A stretch of 64,000 bases of DNA from JAICSD01 sp963836665 (GCA_963836665.1 CAWIKL010000001.1:2542001-2606000); one strand, 5' to 3'. Positions 48,153 through 57,624 are shown, numbered from the stretch's first letter. The notes: generated by a model from the letters alone, not told the origin. A program made the numbers and translations.

Positions 48153-48863
48153 TCAGCGCCGCTGCGCCTTTCGCCGTAGGTAGACATCGGTGTCGGCGAT
48201 TCCCGCTGGAGATCCTATTTCATAGAACCGATTCGGGACCTCGTAACCGGTGAGCTGACCGGCGACGAGGAGATCCTGGTACACAGTTGCGAGATCGAGA
48301 GACAGTTCCGGTGGATACAGATCGAAGGCGCTCGCTTGGAAAACGCCGAGCCCCCAATCGATATGGTGCATAGATTCGGTGCGTATCTGCTTATCGTATC
48401 GCAGGATCTGACCGCTCTCGAACTCCACGTTGCTCGTGTCGAATTGCCCTTCGTTTCGGTAGACAGTCATCATGGCTGAGCACCGGCGCTCGAGGAACAC
48501 ACGCTCTACGTCGGCAAAGTCGCACTCCAGGTACGAGTCGCCGTACATGACGAAGAATGTGGGGCCGAGGCGCGGCAGGGCGCGCCGGAGTGCGCCCGCG
48601 GTCCCGAGCAGAACGGGACCATCATGCACATAGATGAACCGCATGTCCCACCGACTGCCATCGCCGAGCGCATCCTCGATCTGATCGGCGCGGTATCCGA
48701 CGAGCCAAGCCACTTCTTTCACTCCGTGCTGCTGTAACAGTTCAACCTGATGAACGGCAAACGGCTTCTCCGCCACTTCGACGAGCGCCTTCGGAAGAGT
48801 CCCTGTAACAGGACGGAGTCGCGTTGCCAAACCGCCGGCAAGAATGGCGACCGGAAGTCTCAC
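48153..48863 (-). CDS. hddC: D-glycero-alpha-D-manno-heptose 1-phosphate guanylyltransferase
   Basis: The 236-residue nucleotidyltransferase has the signature AILAGGLATRLRPVTGTLPKAL, GTAGALRRALPRLG and FFVMYGDSYLECDF (metal-binding Asp). Sequence alone fits mannose-1-P-guanylyltransferase-like enzymes in general. The neighbours hddA and gmhA make the heptose assignment likely. It overlaps hddA by ATGA (48860-48863). Confidence 0.82.
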   Translation of the reverse strand: MRLPVAILAGGLATRLRPVTGTLPKALVEVAEKPFAVHQVELLQQHGVKEVAWLVGYRADQIEDALGDGSRWDMRFIYVHDGPVLLGTAGALRRALPRLGPTFFVMYGDSYLECDFADVERVFLERRCSAMMTVYRNEGQFDTSNVEFESGQILRYDKQIRTESMHHIDWGLGVFQASAFDLYPPELSLDLATVYQDLLVAGQLTGYEVPNRFYEIGSPAGIADTDVYLRRKAQRR

Positions 48864-49840
48864 GTCAGCAGGACCTTCGTTCCTTCGAAATCGAAACGGA
48901 ACCGCATTTCCTCAAGGCCGGCCTTGCCCATTGCAGTACGGAGCCGGCGATGGTCCTCCGAATAAAACAGGAGGAAACCGCCGCCGCCAGCGCCAACGAG
49001 CTTGCCGCCAATCGCGCCATTCTTGAGTCCCAGCTCGTACCAGTCATCGATGTGCTGGTTGCTCATGCCGTCGGAGCGACGCTTCTTCTGCTCCCATTGC
49101 TCGTGCATCAGGACGCCGAAGCCGCGTGTGTCGCCCTTCATCAGCGCATCACGGGAGCGGAGTCCGAGTTCCTTCACGTCGTGAAGATTGGCGAGCATTT
49201 TCGCGTCGTGCTTCTCACTGCGCTTCTTCTGGTCGGCCAGGATACTGCCCGCACTCCTCGAGAAGCCGGTGAAGAAAAGCAGCAGATTGTCCTCGAGATT
49301 GAACAGCGCGTCCATGGGCATCTTGAGCGGTTCGGCTTGCACGCTGCCGTCGCCGCAGAAAGTAAAGCAGGTCACGCCCCCGAACGCCGCGATGTACTGA
49401 TCCTGCTTCCCGATCGGTTCGGCAAGGCGGTTGATCTCGATGTCGCACGCCAGTTCGGCCAGTTCGTTTGGATGGAGCAGGCGGCGCCGATGCGCGTAAA
49501 GCGCTTTCAAGAGTGCTGTCGTGAAACTACCTGACGATCCGAGACCCGTTCCTGCCGGAATGTCGGCGAGTGTCGTGATCTCGATTTGCGGAGTCCTGAA
49601 ATTGAGTTCGAGTAGCGCCTCGCGAATGAGCCGGTGCTGTACGTCGTCGATTCGTTCAACGTGCTCCAGATTCGAATATTTCAGGAAAACGCCTGGCGTG
49701 AACGGTCGCATCACGGTGACGTAGACGTACTTGTCAATTGCGGCGGCGACGAGGAATCCGCCGTGGTCCTTGTAATAGGACGGAAGGTCGGTACCACCGC
49801 CGCCGAGCGTGATCCGAAGCGGACTGCGTGTGATAATCAT
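48860..49840 (-). CDS. hddA: D-glycero-alpha-D-manno-heptose 7-phosphate 1-kinase (GHMP family)
   Basis: The 326-residue GHMP kinase has SPLRITLGGGGTDLPSYYKD, the ATP loop IPAGTGLGSSGSFTTALLKA, and the C-terminal GGKLVGAGGGGFLLFY. It phosphorylates the alpha anomeric position, the step that commits heptose 7-phosphate to GDP-heptose rather than ADP-heptose. It overlaps a 39-codon epimerase fragment by ATGA at its start. Confidence 0.88.
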   Translation of the reverse strand: MIITRSPLRITLGGGGTDLPSYYKDHGGFLVAAAIDKYVYVTVMRPFTPGVFLKYSNLEHVERIDDVQHRLIREALLELNFRTPQIEITTLADIPAGTGLGSSGSFTTALLKALYAHRRRLLHPNELAELACDIEINRLAEPIGKQDQYIAAFGGVTCFTFCGDGSVQAEPLKMPMDALFNLEDNLLLFFTGFSRSAGSILADQKKRSEKHDAKMLANLHDVKELGLRSRDALMKGDTRGFGVLMHEQWEQKKRRSDGMSNQHIDDWYELGLKNGAIGGKLVGAGGGGFLLFYSEDHRRLRTAMGKAGLEEMRFRFDFEGTKVLLT

Positions 49841-49956
49841 CGTTGCGCCGGAACATTCGGCGAAGACTCAGGCAGTCGCATAGCCCCGTCCAAGAGGAGC
49901 CTATCCACGAGGGAGCTGCCGATGAATCCGGCACCGCCGGTGACAAATGCGCGCAT
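49837..49956 (-). pseudogene. 39-codon truncated epimerase start, coupled to hddA
   Basis: ATG 49956 begins MRAFVTGGAGFIGSSLVDRL, an unmistakable nucleotide-sugar epimerase N-terminus, which then degenerates and stops after 39 codons. Its TGA overlaps the hddA ATG by 4 nt. A TATGAT hexamer 8 nt before the ATG suggests this is where the operon's transcript starts. It looks like a leftover that now serves as a leader cistron. Confidence 0.65.
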
Positions 49957-49998
49957 GTGATGAAATCATAACGCACTGCACCGCCGGCCTCGCGGTCG

Positions 49999-52473
49999 CT
50001 ACTCCGGCCGTGATAGACGGAGTCCAACCAGAGAAAACGCGATCGCCACGAGCAGAATGCGGGGAGCCCGAGTGACGAGCTCCATCGCAAGGCCGGATCC
50101 AGTGGCGATTGCCTCGGGCGAGCGAAACGCGAACCAGTAATGGCTGTTGGCGTCGACTGCGACGATCCTGAATGGTCCATCAGGGCAGCGAGCCAGCGTC
50201 GGCAGCCACTGTTCGCGGGCCAGCGCCCGGGTTGCGAGGGTGGTCTGCCGTCCGGATTTCAGACTCTCCAGGGCCAGCGATAATCCGCGCTCTCCGAGAT
50301 ACCCGGCGACCTCGATGTAGACGAAACCTGAGCAGTGGGGTACGGGACCACTTTCGAACCGGCCCTGTGCCGAAACGCCCTGCGCCGTGTGCGATCCCCA
50401 AGACGACCGCATGGGATCCAAAGGCGTCGTTTGATAGGCCCCATTCAGCACGAATCCCCCGTTGGTGACGAGCGCCGGATCGAGCCGCATCGGCTCGTGC
50501 AGAGTCGGCGGCAAGATGCTGCGGATATATGGATGGCGGAGCCATGCGTTGGCCAGCATTGGCGGATCGAAATACGGCACATCCTGAGGAAACTGCTTCG
50601 CGGTAAGCGAGGCCAGGTCATCGGTTAGCACAAACCGCCGCAGGTTCTCGGCCCAAGTCATTTCCCAACCACGGAAACCCAGGCCGGTGATGAGCGTCTC
50701 CCTCGTGACCCGAAAGACACCCTCGACGCAGAACGCCAGCCAGATGGCGATGACCGCGACGCCGACGCGCTTGATGACGCGCGAGCTGATGGCCATATCT
50801 TGGAGCGAGACGAGGGCAACGATGTTGATTACGAGCCCGAGGCTCAAGAAGTCCATGTACCGAGGCGAGAGTCCCTGACCTCTGGCGCCCCTGCCATACG
50901 CCAGCGCGACGGCCTGCAGAGCCGCCCAAAAGGTCAGCCCGAACAGCCACTCGGTCCCCTTGCGTTGGTCATCCCGGTGACGGAGATAACGGACGAAAGT
51001 TATCGCGAGAGGCAGCCACAGGATCGGTAGGAGTAACGGCGATTCGATCCAAGGCCACGCCAGGTTCCGGGAAAGCGCGGCCGCGAAATCTGCGAACGTC
51101 TCCGGCCGTAGCTGCGCATGCCCCGGCAGCGGTGGGGACATCGTTGCGATACCCGTCGCCAGCACGGCTACAAGAACACTCATGTTGATGAGGGCATTCC
51201 TCCAGCGCTCGCGGTCCTGCCAACCACGCCACATTTCGAATGCCGTCGCCACGGCGACGGTAACGAGCCCTCCCGCCGCCGTGAAAAGGCCGCACAGCGC
51301 ACACACCCATCCAATCCCCCACGACCAGGTGCGCGGCGGAGATCGCCAGATCAGCCAGAGGGCAAGGATCGAGAACAGCAGGAGGAAGTAGAACTGGGAC
51401 TGAAAACCGAGGATCGTGTTCTCCCATGCGAACGGGGGCAAGAGGACAAGACCGCAGCCCACAACAACGACGTCGATGCGTCGTCGTCCTACTGCGAGCC
51501 ACAGGGTTGCCGCCAGCAGCACGCCCGTCGCCGAATGAAACACGGCGTTCACGACGGTTTGCAGTAGCGGATCCCACTGCCCATTGACCATCAACAGGAA
51601 CAGATCAATTAGCCGCGTGAAGAAAATCCGATGCTCGTTGTGAAGAGCGAACATCGCCCGCCACGTCAAGTGTCCTTCCGCGAACGGTATGTACAATGTC
51701 CCGGGCTCTGCGAACCACTGATCGACGGTCGGCACGGGAGCTGGCAGTTCACGGATCGTATAAAGCTTCGCGCCAAGTGTCAGAGCGAAGAGCGCAATCA
51801 GCCACCACGCGACTTCCCGCGCGCCCGGTAAGGCGCGATCACGGGAAGAGTCGCTTTGCAGCACCTCCTTCACTACTGTCCAGGCGGCGGCGACGATCAG
51901 GGCCAGCGTCGTGAGGCACACCAGGGTCACCGATAGGGGCGTCACCGACGACAGCTCGTACCACGCGGCCGCGGAATCCCAACTGCCGGGACTCAGAAGG
52001 ACCTCGGGATCGATGGCACCGGGAGCCGAGACAATGCGCGTGAGACTGCCGTCGCGTACGATGGCTTGGATCTGGTTAAGCGGTATGAGGCTCGCTGACC
52101 GTGGTTCCGCGAGCACCGCGCCCGACGAGCTGAGAACGCGGATCCGTCGAATAACCACGCTTCCGGCGCCGTTGATCGGGTCGAAGCGCAGGTGCTCGAT
52201 GCGACTGTCGGGAAGAGGAAAGCGCAGGACCTGAAAGGCGCCGGGCGTGTGCTCCAGCGGCGCCGTGGCGGAGCGTTGTGCGCCGAAGCCTTCACCCTCG
52301 TCCCAGAAAATTTGCGCGGCGGACCCACCCGAGGTCGCCATCTCAATTTCCAGCGTGCGGCCGCGATTATTGACTGGACGTTGTAGCACGAGGCCGGCGG
52401 CCACCGCTCCGGCGATCAAGAGGATGGCAACAGAAAACGTCCGTCGAGAGAGAGTGGTCGTCGGTCGTGTCAT
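49999..52473 (-). CDS. Polytopic membrane protein with N-terminal beta domain (GT-C-like)
   Basis: The 824-residue protein has an N-terminal anchor (FSVAILLIAGAVAAGLVL) and an extracytoplasmic beta domain (LEIEMATSGGSAAQIFWDEG; IEHLRFDPINGAGSVVIRRI). This is followed by about ten membrane helices and a C-terminal soluble domain. The first domain is homologous to that of the 37875 membrane protein. Loops such as PVPTVDQWFAEPGTLY fit a lipid-linked-sugar glycosyltransferase, but no named family can be asserted. ATG 52473 lies 1 nt after the upstream stop. Confidence 0.65.
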   Translation of the reverse strand: MTRPTTTLSRRTFSVAILLIAGAVAAGLVLQRPVNNRGRTLEIEMATSGGSAAQIFWDEGEGFGAQRSATAPLEHTPGAFQVLRFPLPDSRIEHLRFDPINGAGSVVIRRIRVLSSSGAVLAEPRSASLIPLNQIQAIVRDGSLTRIVSAPGAIDPEVLLSPGSWDSAAAWYELSSVTPLSVTLVCLTTLALIVAAAWTVVKEVLQSDSSRDRALPGAREVAWWLIALFALTLGAKLYTIRELPAPVPTVDQWFAEPGTLYIPFAEGHLTWRAMFALHNEHRIFFTRLIDLFLLMVNGQWDPLLQTVVNAVFHSATGVLLAATLWLAVGRRRIDVVVVGCGLVLLPPFAWENTILGFQSQFYFLLLFSILALWLIWRSPPRTWSWGIGWVCALCGLFTAAGGLVTVAVATAFEMWRGWQDRERWRNALINMSVLVAVLATGIATMSPPLPGHAQLRPETFADFAAALSRNLAWPWIESPLLLPILWLPLAITFVRYLRHRDDQRKGTEWLFGLTFWAALQAVALAYGRGARGQGLSPRYMDFLSLGLVINIVALVSLQDMAISSRVIKRVGVAVIAIWLAFCVEGVFRVTRETLITGLGFRGWEMTWAENLRRFVLTDDLASLTAKQFPQDVPYFDPPMLANAWLRHPYIRSILPPTLHEPMRLDPALVTNGGFVLNGAYQTTPLDPMRSSWGSHTAQGVSAQGRFESGPVPHCSGFVYIEVAGYLGERGLSLALESLKSGRQTTLATRALAREQWLPTLARCPDGPFRIVAVDANSHYWFAFRSPEAIATGSGLAMELVTRAPRILLVAIAFSLVGLRLSRPE

Positions 52474-52474
52474 G

Positions 52475-53356
52475 TCAACCGGCAGGGCGTAGGCTGGGCA
52501 CAATCGAGATCGCATCGCGATCGCGCTCGGCCAGCTGCACCCACCAGGGGGTATCCCAATCGACGCCGCCTCCACGCGACAACACCGTGGAAAGCCACGT
52601 CACGTCAATCAACCGGCATCCGGCCGCACGAAGCCGAATCCCCAGAAGATGCTCGTTGAGAATCGTCCGCGCCTTCTGCTCGAACATCTCGAGGCCTGGC
52701 CCGTCGAGCGCCAGCGTCCGATGCCACGTCACCCCCTGACCGATGTCCTTTCCGAGCAGCCAGTCCATCAAGTATTGCCGGTACGTCGTGCAAAGGGGCG
52801 CATCGGGCGCAAACGGATCCTCCGCTCGACCACTGAACCAGGGCGCGCGGTGTCTGGCGGATACAAACGAACCCAACACGAGCAACTCGGTCACCGGCAG
52901 CGTCAGAAAACAGCTCCGCAACCAGTGCTGACTGCGATACGACTTGATCGTGATCGCTGAATTGTAGCAGTCGATATGGCCGAGACAGGCGCGCGCGCCG
53001 CGGACGGCCGTCAATATCTCCGGGCGAAAACGCTCGAGATACGCCGTGTAGAGCTGCTCGAACGCCGATGTGACGACGTTCACGAGATCGTACTGACGGA
53101 GGGCTGCGCCGACGTGCCGCACAGCCATGTCCACTCCCGAGAACTCCCAGGAGCTGTTGTCACCGCCGACCACCACGCGCGCGGCCGACTTCTCATGAAT
53201 GCCCTGGGGCAACAGATTGTCTACGACAATCACGTCGCGGGAAATTTCTGGAAATTGCGTGGCAAAAAGAACGTCGAGTCGCTCCTCGGCCTCCGCGTAG
53301 GTCGCCGTTCCCGCGCGTACGAACACTGTTAGTATGCGAAGCGGCGCTGCGATCAA
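52475..53356 (-). CDS. Putative glycosyltransferase-like protein of unknown family
   Basis: The 293-residue soluble protein has no signal or membrane segment. It starts LRILTVFVRAGTATY, a Rossmann-like first strand, and has DVIVVDNLLP, GDNSSWEFSGVDMAVRH (GT-A-like), and VVTSAFEQLYTAYLERF. These resemble poorly characterised proteins of O-antigen loci. TTG 53356 is favoured: it follows GGAGGAAG closely and makes a TTGA overlap with the FkbM stop. I do not recognise a named family. Confidence 0.6.
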   Translation of the reverse strand: MIAAPLRILTVFVRAGTATYAEAEERLDVLFATQFPEISRDVIVVDNLLPQGIHEKSAARVVVGGDNSSWEFSGVDMAVRHVGAALRQYDLVNVVTSAFEQLYTAYLERFRPEILTAVRGARACLGHIDCYNSAITIKSYRSQHWLRSCFLTLPVTELLVLGSFVSARHRAPWFSGRAEDPFAPDAPLCTTYRQYLMDWLLGKDIGQGVTWHRTLALDGPGLEMFEQKARTILNEHLLGIRLRAAGCRLIDVTWLSTVLSRGGGVDWDTPWWVQLAERDRDAISIVPSLRPAG

Positions 53357-54192
53357 ACTTCCTCCCACCAGATCTTGGGTCCAGCAAGTAGATTGTCCAC
53401 ATCCGCTGGTGTCAGGCCTTTCAAACGTTCGGTTCTGTCGTAACACTCCCTGACCGATCGCTCCGGCAGGAGGGCGTCGCCGATTCCGTTCTTGACAAAA
53501 AACGCGTTAAACCCGCGGGACTGCACGCCAACAAGTCGGTAGCCCTTGACCCGTGCCAGCTTGACGAACGCCGACAACGACGCACCGCAACGATATGGCT
53601 GGACGCTGAAGTCCAGACGAAAGTCGGGTTGATAGGACAGTGTGACACTGACGTCGGGCCCGCAGCCGGCATTGAACTCGAGCACAACGACTCGAGGCGT
53701 CACGCAATCGAGCGCCTTCCAAATCCAATAGTCATTGCCGTCAACGTCGAGTGACAGGAGATCTATAGGCCCGCTGAAACCGTGACCGCCGACCAGCGCA
53801 TTCACGCCTTCGGCCGTGATCCAGGCATTGACTAAGGTCGGAGGCGCAACCCACGTGTTCCCACAGCTCGCGTAAAAGGCCCTACCACGTGCGACCTGCT
53901 CCGGGTCGCCGTCGAATAGGAGTCCTGACCACCCGTGATTAATGAGAAGATTCGCGGCGTTGCATTCGATCCCATCTCCTGCACAGATCTCAACCACCTT
54001 CCGATTCGTCGTCCCGAGCATTGCGAAAATGTAGTGAAGAATGCCGTCCTCGCCATTCTGCGAGTGACAGCGAAACTCGACGTCTGCAAACGTCGGCAGA
54101 TCGATTCCCCGACGCAATAAATCCTGATACTGCAATCGAAGCAGGACTTGTCCGATCTGGGCGCTGGATTCAGAGTAGTTAGGCGTCGACAT
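53353..54192 (-). CDS. FkbM-like SAM methyltransferase
   Basis: The 279-residue protein has FRCHSQNGEDGILHYIFAML (a SQxGED start common in this family), VVEICAGDGIECNAANLL, SGLLFDGDPEQVAR and LLSLDVDGNDYWIWKAL, the FkbM-type LxxDVDGxE/NDY block. It probably O-methylates a sugar. It is first in a three-gene operon with the two genes downstream. Confidence 0.75.
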   Translation of the reverse strand: MSTPNYSESSAQIGQVLLRLQYQDLLRRGIDLPTFADVEFRCHSQNGEDGILHYIFAMLGTTNRKVVEICAGDGIECNAANLLINHGWSGLLFDGDPEQVARGRAFYASCGNTWVAPPTLVNAWITAEGVNALVGGHGFSGPIDLLSLDVDGNDYWIWKALDCVTPRVVVLEFNAGCGPDVSVTLSYQPDFRLDFSVQPYRCGASLSAFVKLARVKGYRLVGVQSRGFNAFFVKNGIGDALLPERSVRECYDRTERLKGLTPADVDNLLAGPKIWWEEV

Positions 54193-54303
54193 CGCCAGAG
54201 TCTACATCGTCAGCCGGCTAGCAAACTCGTGAGGCCCCTCGCTCCGTTCGTGCGCGATCCCGGTGTGGCGCGCGTGTCATAATCGGCGCCATGGCGGCCC
54301 GCG

Positions 54304-54738
54304 TTGACCAGTAGCGCCTGGCGGGGGGCCATCCGCATGCCTTGGGCAGATCGCGTGCTCTTGTTCGAGGCGTTGATTCGACTCGGCGCGGCGCGTGTGT
54401 TCGTGCTGATCTCCGGCAGGACCGTACTCTCCCGCCTCGGCCCGCAGACGGAGACGTCGAACCACGACGATCCCGAAGCCTCCAATATCGTCGAGCGGAT
54501 TCGCTGGTCGCTCTCCGCTGTTAGCCGCCGCGTACCGTGGCGCTGCGAGTGCCTCGAACAGGCGATCGCCGCCAGATGGATGCTCGGCTCGCGCGGCTAC
54601 GCCACGACCCTGTATCTCGGCGTGGCGGGGCGCGATGCGATCGAGGGGCACGCCTGGCTACGCTGCGGGTCGCTCATCGTTACTGGCGGTACCGGCGAGG
54701 GACGCTTCGCTGTCATGTCGAAATTCGGCGACTCGTGA
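54304..54738 (+). CDS. Lasso-peptide-biosynthesis-B2-like protein (transglutaminase-like leader peptidase fold), orphan
   Basis: The 144-residue protein has the B2 signature: WRCECLEQAIAARWMLGSRG (catalytic-type Cys), TTLYLGVAGRDAIEGHAWLRCG (His) and IVTGGTGEGRFAVMSKFG. In lasso pathways B2 removes the leader peptide. No precursor, RRE/B1 or asparagine-synthetase-like cyclase gene is recognisable within this window. Start is TTG 54304 or ATG 54337; the extra residues WRGAIR resemble the family lead-in. Its true substrate here is unknown. Confidence 0.7.
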   Translation: MTSSAWRGAIRMPWADRVLLFEALIRLGAARVFVLISGRTVLSRLGPQTETSNHDDPEASNIVERIRWSLSAVSRRVPWRCECLEQAIAARWMLGSRGYATTLYLGVAGRDAIEGHAWLRCGSLIVTGGTGEGRFAVMSKFGDS

Positions 54739-54745
54739 TAGGCGT

Positions 54746-54783
54746 GGCCGTCCGGCCGGACATCCGGCGGGGGTCGGACGGCC
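54746..54783. terminator. Bidirectional hairpin, REP-like
   Basis: GGCCGTCCG (54746-54754) pairs with CGGACGGCC (54775-54783) in the 45-bp gap between the convergent B2-like and M16 genes. The GGCCGTC core is shared with the hairpin at 58894-58928. Confidence 0.55.
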
Positions 54784-57624
54784 CTACTTCATCTCCGGGA
54801 CGAGCGTCAGCTGCACTCGGTTGTCCCCTTTCAAGTACTTTGTAGCGGCAGCGCGAATGACAGCGGCGTCGAGACGCTTCGGCGCGTCGGCAAGAGCAAG
54901 GATACTGGCGGGATCTTCGCCGTACTGGTACTTGTTGACGAGCTGCCCGAGCCAGAAGCCGTTCTGCTTGGAGCTGGTCTCGTAATCCCGCTGCAGCGCT
55001 TCGCGCTCATCGGCGACCTGCCGCTCGGTGGGCCCGCCCGTCTTGAACGTCTCGATTTCCTGGTAGATTCGCGCCACCAGGGCGTCGAGCCGCTTCGGAT
55101 CGCAGCTGAAACCAATCGAGATCGAAAATTCCGGCAACGGCAGCGCCTGCTGCGCCGAACGCGCCGTAATGCTGTAGGTGCCGCCGAGGTCCTCACGGAT
55201 GGTCTCGAGCAGGCGCGTCTGCAGGATTTCGGTCATGGCGCGCAGCGCGGTGCGTTCCTCGAGCGTGAGGGTTATCGGTCCTAAGTAAATGATCGCGGCC
55301 TGCGCCTTCGGCTCGATGCCTTTCGCGACCTGTTTCGTGATCACTCCGCGCGGCGTGTGCGCGCCCACGTCTTTCCAGGTCTCGTGCCGATTGAGCGCGG
55401 GCAGGCTGCCGAGATAGCGCTCGACGAGCGGCTTCATCACCCCCGGATCGATGTTGCCGACGAAAACGAAGGTAAAGCCGCTGGCGTCGGCGAACCGATC
55501 CTTGTAAAAAGCGAGCGACTTCTCCAGGTTCCACTCGTCGATCGTGGCAGCTGTGGGCAGCCGGCGCCGCGGATGGTTCTGCCCGAGAATCTCAGCAAGT
55601 GCCGCCGTGAACGCGTAGCCAGGCGTGTTGGCCTGGTTGGCCATCAGCGTCTTCAGCTGCGTTCGCTGCGTTTCGAAAGCGATGGGATCGGCGCGCGGCG
55701 CGGTAAAGCGCAGGTAAATCAACTGGAAGAGCGTTTCGAGGTCTTTAGGGGATGCGCTACCGGTCAGCCCTTCGTCGAGTTCGCCGATTGAGGGCGCTGC
55801 CGAGGCGATCTTGCCGGTAAGCAGGCGCCGCAGGTCGGCGCTGCTGTAGTGGCCGAGACCGCCGGCCGACACCACCTGCGTCGCCGAGCTGGCCGGGACG
55901 TAGTCGGCGTCGCTGGCGAGCGACGAACCGCCCAGGCTGAAGGCGCGAAACAGGATTTCGTCCTGCCGGAACACCGTCGGCTTGAGCACCACCTTGACGC
56001 CGTTGGCCAGCTGCCACTCGGTAACGCCGACGGCGTCCCGCGTTGCCGTCTTCACCACCGCTTTCGGCTCCGGCACCGTGTCGAGCAGCGTCGACCCGGC
56101 CACCCGATCGACGTAGGCGGTCACCGTCCTCGAGGGCGCCGCCGTGAAGACGGCGGCAATGGACGCTTCGGTGGGAAGCGTCACACCCACCTTCTCCGGC
56201 GCGCGGACGATGACGGTATGGTTCGGCTCGGGATACCACTCCTTGGCCATGCGGTTGATCTCATCGAGCGTGATGTCGTCGATGAAGCGCGCCACCAGCC
56301 CGTACTCGTCCTCGAGCGACGGCAGCGTTTCGCTGGTGAGAAAGTTCCGAACGTATTCGTCGGCGCGCGATGCGGCGGTGACGTTGTCCTTCTCGGCGAG
56401 CGCGCGTTCGCGGCCGCGCAGCAGGTTCTGTTTCTGGCGGTCGAGCTCGGTCGCAGTGAAGCCGAAGCGCGTCACCCGCTGCACTTCGTCGAGCATGGAC
56501 TCCAGCGCGTGCTCACTCCCGCCATCGCGTACCGTCGCCGACAGCGTCACTTGGTCCTTGGTGCGTCCGAGCATCAGGCCGCGGCCAGTGCCGGCGCCAA
56601 GAAACGGCGCGCCCGGACGCTGCGCCACGTCCCCCAGCCGGGCCGACAGCATCGACGCGAACAGGCGATCGATCATCCGCTGCCGGTACACGCCCACCGC
56701 CCCGTAGGGTCGCGTCGGCACCAGGTAGTCGACCTCGACGTTGGTGGTCGTCAGCTCCTTGTCGGTGATGACGGTGACCGTGCTGCCGGATCGATTGGGA
56801 ACGTCGTAGACGGTTCGCGCCGGAGCAGAGGCCGGGTTGGCCAGCGGCGCGAAGTGCCGCTTCACCAAGTCGACGACCTGGGCCTGGTCGAAGTCGCCGA
56901 CGGCGACGACTGCCATCAGGTTCGGGCGGTACCAGTCGCTGTAGAACTTCTTCAGGCGGTCGGCCTTGAAAGTCTGGATCACGTCGGTCTTGCCAATCGG
57001 CACGCGGTCGGCATAGCGCGAGCCCTTGAGCACAATCGGCAGCACGCGATCGGAGACGCGCGCGCCGGCACCGCGGCGCAGCCGCCACTCCTCCATCACC
57101 ACGCCGCGTTCCTTCTCGATTTCCTCCGGCTCGAAGCTGACGTCGTGGGCCCAGTCCTCGAGAATCAGCAGTGCACGGTCGAGGACGTCCGGTTTGTCGG
57201 TCGGGACCGTCAGCGTATAGACGGTGTCATCGAAGCTGGTGCCGGCGTTGATGTCGGCACCGAAGCGCATCCCGAGCGATTCCAAAAACGTGACCACGTC
57301 GTGTTTGGGAAAGTGGCCTGTGCCGTTGAACGCCATGTGCTCGACGAAGTGCGCCAGCCCCTGTTGGTCGTCCTCTTCGAGAATCGAGCCCGCCTTGACC
57401 GCCAGTCGCAACTCGGCGCGGTGTTCCGGCTTGCGGTTGGCGCGGACGTAGTAGCGCAGCCCGTTGGGCAGCGTCCCCTGCGCAATCACGGGATCGACCG
57501 GCATCGGGTCGGCCGGCGTGAGCGCGGCGACAGAGGCCGGGATCTGCTGCGCGCCTAGCCGCAGCGTCAGCGACAGCGCGGCCAGCAGCAGCGTCAGCAC
57601 GAACGGACGGAGGCGTGTGGACAT
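54784..57624 (-). CDS. M16 family zinc metallopeptidase (two M16 repeats), secreted
   Basis: The 946-residue protein has a signal peptide (FVLTLLLAALSLTLRLGA). The active N-terminal M16 domain has the inverted zinc motif H-x-x-E-H in LAHFVEHMAFNGTGHFPK and a downstream Glu in EEIEKERGVVMEEWR. An inactive C-terminal M16 half follows (FVFVGNIDPGVMKPLVERYL; LGGTYSITARS). It is pitrilysin/PqqL-like and periplasmic or outer-membrane-associated, and probably degrades peptides. ATG 57624 gives the signal peptide at the very N-terminus. Confidence 0.9.
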   Translation of the reverse strand: MSTRLRPFVLTLLLAALSLTLRLGAQQIPASVAALTPADPMPVDPVIAQGTLPNGLRYYVRANRKPEHRAELRLAVKAGSILEEDDQQGLAHFVEHMAFNGTGHFPKHDVVTFLESLGMRFGADINAGTSFDDTVYTLTVPTDKPDVLDRALLILEDWAHDVSFEPEEIEKERGVVMEEWRLRRGAGARVSDRVLPIVLKGSRYADRVPIGKTDVIQTFKADRLKKFYSDWYRPNLMAVVAVGDFDQAQVVDLVKRHFAPLANPASAPARTVYDVPNRSGSTVTVITDKELTTTNVEVDYLVPTRPYGAVGVYRQRMIDRLFASMLSARLGDVAQRPGAPFLGAGTGRGLMLGRTKDQVTLSATVRDGGSEHALESMLDEVQRVTRFGFTATELDRQKQNLLRGRERALAEKDNVTAASRADEYVRNFLTSETLPSLEDEYGLVARFIDDITLDEINRMAKEWYPEPNHTVIVRAPEKVGVTLPTEASIAAVFTAAPSRTVTAYVDRVAGSTLLDTVPEPKAVVKTATRDAVGVTEWQLANGVKVVLKPTVFRQDEILFRAFSLGGSSLASDADYVPASSATQVVSAGGLGHYSSADLRRLLTGKIASAAPSIGELDEGLTGSASPKDLETLFQLIYLRFTAPRADPIAFETQRTQLKTLMANQANTPGYAFTAALAEILGQNHPRRRLPTAATIDEWNLEKSLAFYKDRFADASGFTFVFVGNIDPGVMKPLVERYLGSLPALNRHETWKDVGAHTPRGVITKQVAKGIEPKAQAAIIYLGPITLTLEERTALRAMTEILQTRLLETIREDLGGTYSITARSAQQALPLPEFSISIGFSCDPKRLDALVARIYQEIETFKTGGPTERQVADEREALQRDYETSSKQNGFWLGQLVNKYQYGEDPASILALADAPKRLDAAVIRAAATKYLKGDNRVQLTLVPEMK

